From: Coriobacteriaceae bacterium
Lineage (GTDB): Bacteria > Actinomycetota > Coriobacteriia > Coriobacteriales > Atopobiaceae
Assembly: GCA_003862195.1 (NCBI GenBank)
Contig: QOUO01000005.1
Span: 1-64,000, forward strand
Direction: 5' to 3'
Length of the DNA stretch: 64,000 bases
Shown here: in pieces, positions 60,396 through 64,000 of the stretch
Position numbering within the stretch: the stretch's first letter is position 1
Layout: every line of letters begins with the position of its first letter
Notes under the pieces: generated by a model
Told to the model about the DNA's origin: nothing
Seen by the model: only the letters and a program-made list of their open reading frames with translations
Databases searched by the model: none
Position numbers and translations under genes: made by a program

Positions 60396-60435
60396 TCTCC
60401 GCGCAAATAAAAAGGGACGTCGTCCCCCTGGCCTG

Positions 60436-60672
60436 CTACGCCTTGGCGATGTCCTTCACCTCGACGCAACGGGCCTCGTCCTTACGCAGGCTGAGCTCGT
60501 AGCCGCGGATGGTGACCTCGATGGGGTCGCCAAGCGGAGCGACCTTGTGCACCAGGACCTCGGTGTTCTTGGTGACGCCCATGTCCATGATGCGGCGCTT
60601 GATGGCACCCTCGCCGGTTAGCTTGGACACGACGCACTTCTGACCAACCTTGACGTCCGAAAGCGTTGGCAT
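60436..60672 (-). CDS. feoA: FeoA-domain protein
   Basis: VSKLTGEGAIKRRIMDMGVTKNTEVLVHKVAPLGDPIEVTIRGYELSLRKDEA. Confidence 0.92.
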   Translation of the reverse strand: MPTLSDVKVGQKCVVSKLTGEGAIKRRIMDMGVTKNTEVLVHKVAPLGDPIEVTIRGYELSLRKDEARCVEVKDIAKA

Positions 60673-60738
60673 GCTTCCCCTTTCCTAAAGAGCCGCGCAA
60701 CGCGGCGCTTGCAAAACCAAAGTAGTGGGCCTAAGTCC

Positions 60739-61026
60739 CTAGCAGGTGACGATCTTCATCGCGATGTCGCGGTTGAGCGCGAACGTGGCACCCTTGACCT
60801 TCACGACGACGTCGCCGCTCACGCGCGAGACCACCTGCACGCTCGCGCCCTGCACAAAGCCCATCTCCGCGAGGTGCTGCCTCAGCTCCTGCTTGCCGCG
60901 CACGCGCGCGACACAGGCGGTCTCGCCCTCGCTCACCATGGACAGCGGCAGCTGTGCGCCGGAACGCACCTCCCGCTGCGCGGCGACCCTACCCGAGCCA
61001 ATCGTGTTGTCCATAACGCTCTCCAT
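60739..61026 (-). CDS. second FeoA-domain protein
   Basis: RQHLAEMGFVQGASVQVVSRVSGDVVVKVKGATFALNRDIAMKI. Start after GGAGG. Confidence 0.88.
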   Translation of the reverse strand: MESVMDNTIGSGRVAAQREVRSGAQLPLSMVSEGETACVARVRGKQELRQHLAEMGFVQGASVQVVSRVSGDVVVKVKGATFALNRDIAMKIVTC

Positions 61027-61056
61027 GTACTCCTCCGATGCATGAGACTCCATGAA

Positions 61057-61102
61057 GTTAGATGGAACTAACTGCGTGGAATAGTAGTACACCAAGGCTA
61101 AC
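61057..61102. promoter_or_regulatory. tandem metal-regulator operator candidates upstream of the feo cluster
   Basis: GTTAGATGGAACTAAC (61057-61072) and GTACACCAAGGCTAAC (61087-61102), exactly 30 bp apart. Confidence 0.55.
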
Positions 61103-61136
61103 TATTGGGCGACAATTGGCAATTTTCTGACAAATT

Positions 61137-61173
61137 GAGAAGGACGCGCATCCCGAGGGCGCGCGTCCTTCTC
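61137..61173. repeat. inverted pair of border motif as hairpin
   Basis: GAGAAGGACGCGC-ATCCCGAG-GGCGCGCGTCCTTCTC. Confidence 0.75.
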
Positions 61174-61213
61174 CACTTCATACCCTTTGAGCTGGTGATA
61201 TGTTGCTCTGTCG

Positions 61214-62284
61214 CTACTTCTTGCGGCGCACCGGGATGGGCTTTGGCGGCGTCTTGGGCTTCTTGTTGCCCGCCATCACGACGGCACCCTCCTTGCAGGC
61301 CTCCAGGCAGCGGCCGCACTGGGTGCACTTGCGCTGGTCCACCACGTGCACGAAGCCGGGGTTGCCCATGATGGCTGCGTCCTCGCAGGCTTCCAGGCAG
61401 TCGCCGCAGCCGGTGCAGCGCGACACGAGGATGTGGTACGTCTTATACGCGTCACAGTCGCCGGCTGGGCAGGCCTTGCGCGTGTAGTGCGCGGCGACCT
61501 CGTCGCCAAAGAGCGCGAGCGCCTGGCGCACGGTCTTGGCCATGGTGCGGCCCACCTCGCAGAGCGACTGCCCCTCCATCATGGGCGCGAGGTCCTGCAG
61601 GAGCTCCACGTCACCGGGCTGGCCATGCTTGGTGCATACGTCGTGCATGACCGCGGCCATCTGGAACGAGCCCTCGTGGCCAAACACGCAGTGGCCGCAG
61701 GTCTCGTGGCGATACTCCTGGCAGATGCGGTCGAGCGCCTTGGCCACGCAGTCCTCGGGGCCGAGCACGCGCACAAGGTCGCACGCGAGCGTGACCTCCG
61801 TCGCGTCCACGGGCAGCACGTCGCCCTGGGGATAGCCCAGGTAGACGGCCTTGGCACCCTCCACGCCAGCGGCCTTGGCAAGCTCGGCGGCAGTGGTGCG
61901 CGCGGGCAGCTCCACGGGGTCGGCAGCGTCGTTCAGCCACACGAGCTTGGTCTGTGCGCCGTCGCCGGCAAGCCAGGCCTCGCCGCCCACGAGGGCGTCC
62001 TCGCAGGAGCCGGTCACGGCCGAGGGTATGGGCTTCTCGCCCAAGAACAGTCGCTGCGCCGCGGTGTCGTTGCCGTAGACGTAGCCAAACGACGCATCCG
62101 CGCGGGCGACGGTCACGCCCGCGTCCTCGAAGGCCTTGCAGAGCGCGTCCTCCCCCGCCGGGAGGACCACGCGCGCGCCCTCGGACGCAGCCTTGGCGAC
62201 GGCCGCGTCCACGTCGCGCCTGAGCAGCGTGAGCGCTGCCGGAGCCTGCGCGTAGGCAGGCATGAAGTTGACGATACGTGCCAT
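61214..62284 (-). CDS. NuoF-like iron-sulfur protein with two C-terminal 4Fe-4S clusters
   Basis: ETCGHCVFGHEGSFQM, CTGCGDCLEACEDAA, CTQCGRCLEACKEGA. Confidence 0.75.
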   Translation of the reverse strand: MARIVNFMPAYAQAPAALTLLRRDVDAAVAKAASEGARVVLPAGEDALCKAFEDAGVTVARADASFGYVYGNDTAAQRLFLGEKPIPSAVTGSCEDALVGGEAWLAGDGAQTKLVWLNDAADPVELPARTTAAELAKAAGVEGAKAVYLGYPQGDVLPVDATEVTLACDLVRVLGPEDCVAKALDRICQEYRHETCGHCVFGHEGSFQMAAVMHDVCTKHGQPGDVELLQDLAPMMEGQSLCEVGRTMAKTVRQALALFGDEVAAHYTRKACPAGDCDAYKTYHILVSRCTGCGDCLEACEDAAIMGNPGFVHVVDQRKCTQCGRCLEACKEGAVVMAGNKKPKTPPKPIPVRRKK

Positions 62285-62295
62285 GCGGATCCCCC

Positions 62296-64000
62296 CTAGT
62301 ACTCGTTCCAAAGAAGCGGCTTGGTCAGCGTGAGCCTCAGGTCGCACTGCAGGCAGCGCGAGGCCTCGCGCTCGGCCTCGTCCTTCGAGAACGGGCACTC
62401 GTAGGGCTCGAAGTTGCCCTCGCGCTCGCTCGCCGCGGCGATCTTGGGCATGACCGGCCCGTCGTAGAAGCCCTCGGGGGCCTTGCCGATGTGCGGCTGG
62501 ACGGGGTCCTCGTCGAGAAGGACCTCGGAGATGTCGCCGTCGCCGCCCAGGAAGCGGTCGATCGCCTGGCTCGCCTCGCGTCCGCCCTCGATCGCGGCGA
62601 TGACGGACTTGGTGCCGGTGACGGCATCGCCGGCCGCGAAGACGCCCTCGACGCTCGTGCGGTGGTCGGAGTCGGCCACCACATACGGGCCGTGCGTGAG
62701 CTCGAGGCCCATGTCACGGGTGTCCTCGGGCTTCTGCCCCACGGCAAAGATCACGTGGTCCGCGGGCAGGGTGAGCTCGCCGCCCTCCACGAGCTCCGTC
62801 ACGGGGCGGTGGTCCTGGTCGAAGTAGAACTTCGCGATCTTGTGGATGGTCATGGAGCCGACGTGACCGGGATTGTCCGGGTCCTCGTTGATGGACGTGA
62901 AGGCGTAGGCGTCGTGCAGCGTGACGCCCTCCTCCGCGGCCTCCTCGCGCTCCTCCGGCGTGGAGGTCATGACGGCCTCGGCCTCGAGGCAGCACACGTC
63001 CACGCTCGTGGCGCCCAGGCGCACGGCGGTGCGGGCGCAGTCGTAGGCGACGTTGCCGCCGCCGAGCACGACCACGCGGCCGCTCACGTCCATGGGCTGG
63101 CCCTTGCGGGACGCCTTGAGGAAGTCCGTGTTGCGGATGACGCCCTCAAGCTCGTGGCCCGGGGTGGGCAGCACGGTGCCGTCGAACGTGCCCACGGTCA
63201 CGAGGACCGCGTCGTAGCTGGCACGCAGCTCGTCCAGCGAGTGCACGCGCTCGCCGCACCTGATCTGGACGCGCGGCTGGGCGTCGTCGCCCTGCGTGAC
63301 CTTGAGGATCGTGTCGATCTCGCCGTCGAGCACCTCGTCGGGCAGGCGGTAGGCGGGGATGCCGTAGCGCAGCTGGCCGCCGGCCTTGGCCTCCGCCTCG
63401 ATCACGGTGACGGAGTGGCCCTTCTCGGCAAGGTAGTACGCGGCCGTGAGGCCTGCGGGGCCGGCGCCCACGATGGCGACGCGCTTGCCCGTGGGGGCGT
63501 CGTGGCGCGTGCGGGCCATCCACTCGCCCGTGTCGCGCACGGCGGCAGCGCGCTTGAGGCGGCAGATGGAGAGCGCGCCGTGCAGGTGGTTGCGCTTGCA
63601 CTCGCCCTGGCAGTTGTGCGTGCAGATGGAGCCCAGGGTCTCGGGGAACGGCACGCGCTCGCGCACGACGGCCGTGGCCTTCTCCCACTCCCCCGCCTTG
63701 ACGTGGCGCAGGTAGCGCGGGATGTCGATGTGCGCGGGGCAGCCGGAGCGGCACGGCACCACGTTGTCCTCGCGAGAGCGCTCGGGCTTGTTGAGGCCGA
63801 GCACGTCCACGATCGAGCCCGTGGGGCACACCTCGACGCAGGCGCCGCAGAAGCGGCAGCCGGCCTCCTCGAGCGAGACGTTGCCGTCGGTGCCGATGCG
63901 GATGCCGTCCTCGGTGCGTTGGTAGTCGAGCACGCCCACGCCACGCAGCTCGCGGCAGGCGCGCACGCAGCGGCCGCACCTGATGCAGCGCGTGAACATG
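62296..64000 (-). CDS. GltD-type FAD/NAD oxidoreductase with N-terminal 4Fe-4S clusters (partial, truncated at window edge)
   Basis: CIRCGRCVRACRELRGV, CRFCGACVEVCPTGS, CRSGCPAHIDIPRYLRHVKAGEW, VAIVGAGPAGLTAAYYLAEKG, VVLGGGNVAYDCARTAVR. Confidence 0.9.
   Translation of the reverse strand, partial: MFTRCIRCGRCVRACRELRGVGVLDYQRTEDGIRIGTDGNVSLEEAGCRFCGACVEVCPTGSIVDVLGLNKPERSREDNVVPCRSGCPAHIDIPRYLRHVKAGEWEKATAVVRERVPFPETLGSICTHNCQGECKRNHLHGALSICRLKRAAAVRDTGEWMARTRHDAPTGKRVAIVGAGPAGLTAAYYLAEKGHSVTVIEAEAKAGGQLRYGIPAYRLPDEVLDGEIDTILKVTQGDDAQPRVQIRCGERVHSLDELRASYDAVLVTVGTFDGTVLPTPGHELEGVIRNTDFLKASRKGQPMDVSGRVVVLGGGNVAYDCARTAVRLGATSVDVCCLEAEAVMTSTPEEREEAAEEGVTLHDAYAFTSINEDPDNPGHVGSMTIHKIAKFYFDQDHRPVTELVEGGELTLPADHVIFAVGQKPEDTRDMGLELTHGPYVVADSDHRTSVEGVFAAGDAVTGTKSVIAAIEGGREASQAIDRFLGGDGDISEVLLDEDPVQPHIGKAPEGFYDGPVMPKIAAASEREGNFEPYECPFSKDEAEREASRCLQCDLRLTLTKPLLWNEY

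Overview
GC-rich bacterial chromosome window, probably an actinobacterial Coriobacteriia (Olsenella/Atopobium-like) on gene content. That assignment is inference, not a search result. It is densely coded with about 52 CDS. I found no rRNA, convincing tRNA, CRISPR array or intact transposon. Main blocks: two FAD oxidoreductases; a two-pilin plus class C sortase pilus locus; a 1021-aa ferredoxin/GltD-type fusion; a roughly 10-kb Frl-like (Amadori/fructosamine) catabolic gene set with a GntR regulator, a YfcC-type carrier, paired FrlD-like kinases, paired FrlC-like epimerases and two amidohydrolases; housekeeping genes (uvrB, coaE, rpsA, polA, rnhA, ligA); glnA plus a fused amino-acid ABC transporter; and a metal/redox block (mntH, feoA x2, feoB, ahpC, TrxR-AhpF-like fusion, PerR-like Fur). 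The most unusual signal is not a gene. It is a short dispersed motif, GCGGGSGAGAAGRACG, in both orientations. It is concentrated at gene borders, especially just after or inside the 3' ends of genes. It is sometimes arranged as inverted pairs forming terminator-like hairpins, and where coding it is often read in frame as GEK(D/N). This layout resembles DNA-uptake-sequence biology. Other candidates are a palindromic repeat family at convergent gene ends, a 16-bp GTTAR-N6-YTAAC operator shared by metal genes, and a TTATATAA operator in the Frl-like cluster. All counts are by eye.
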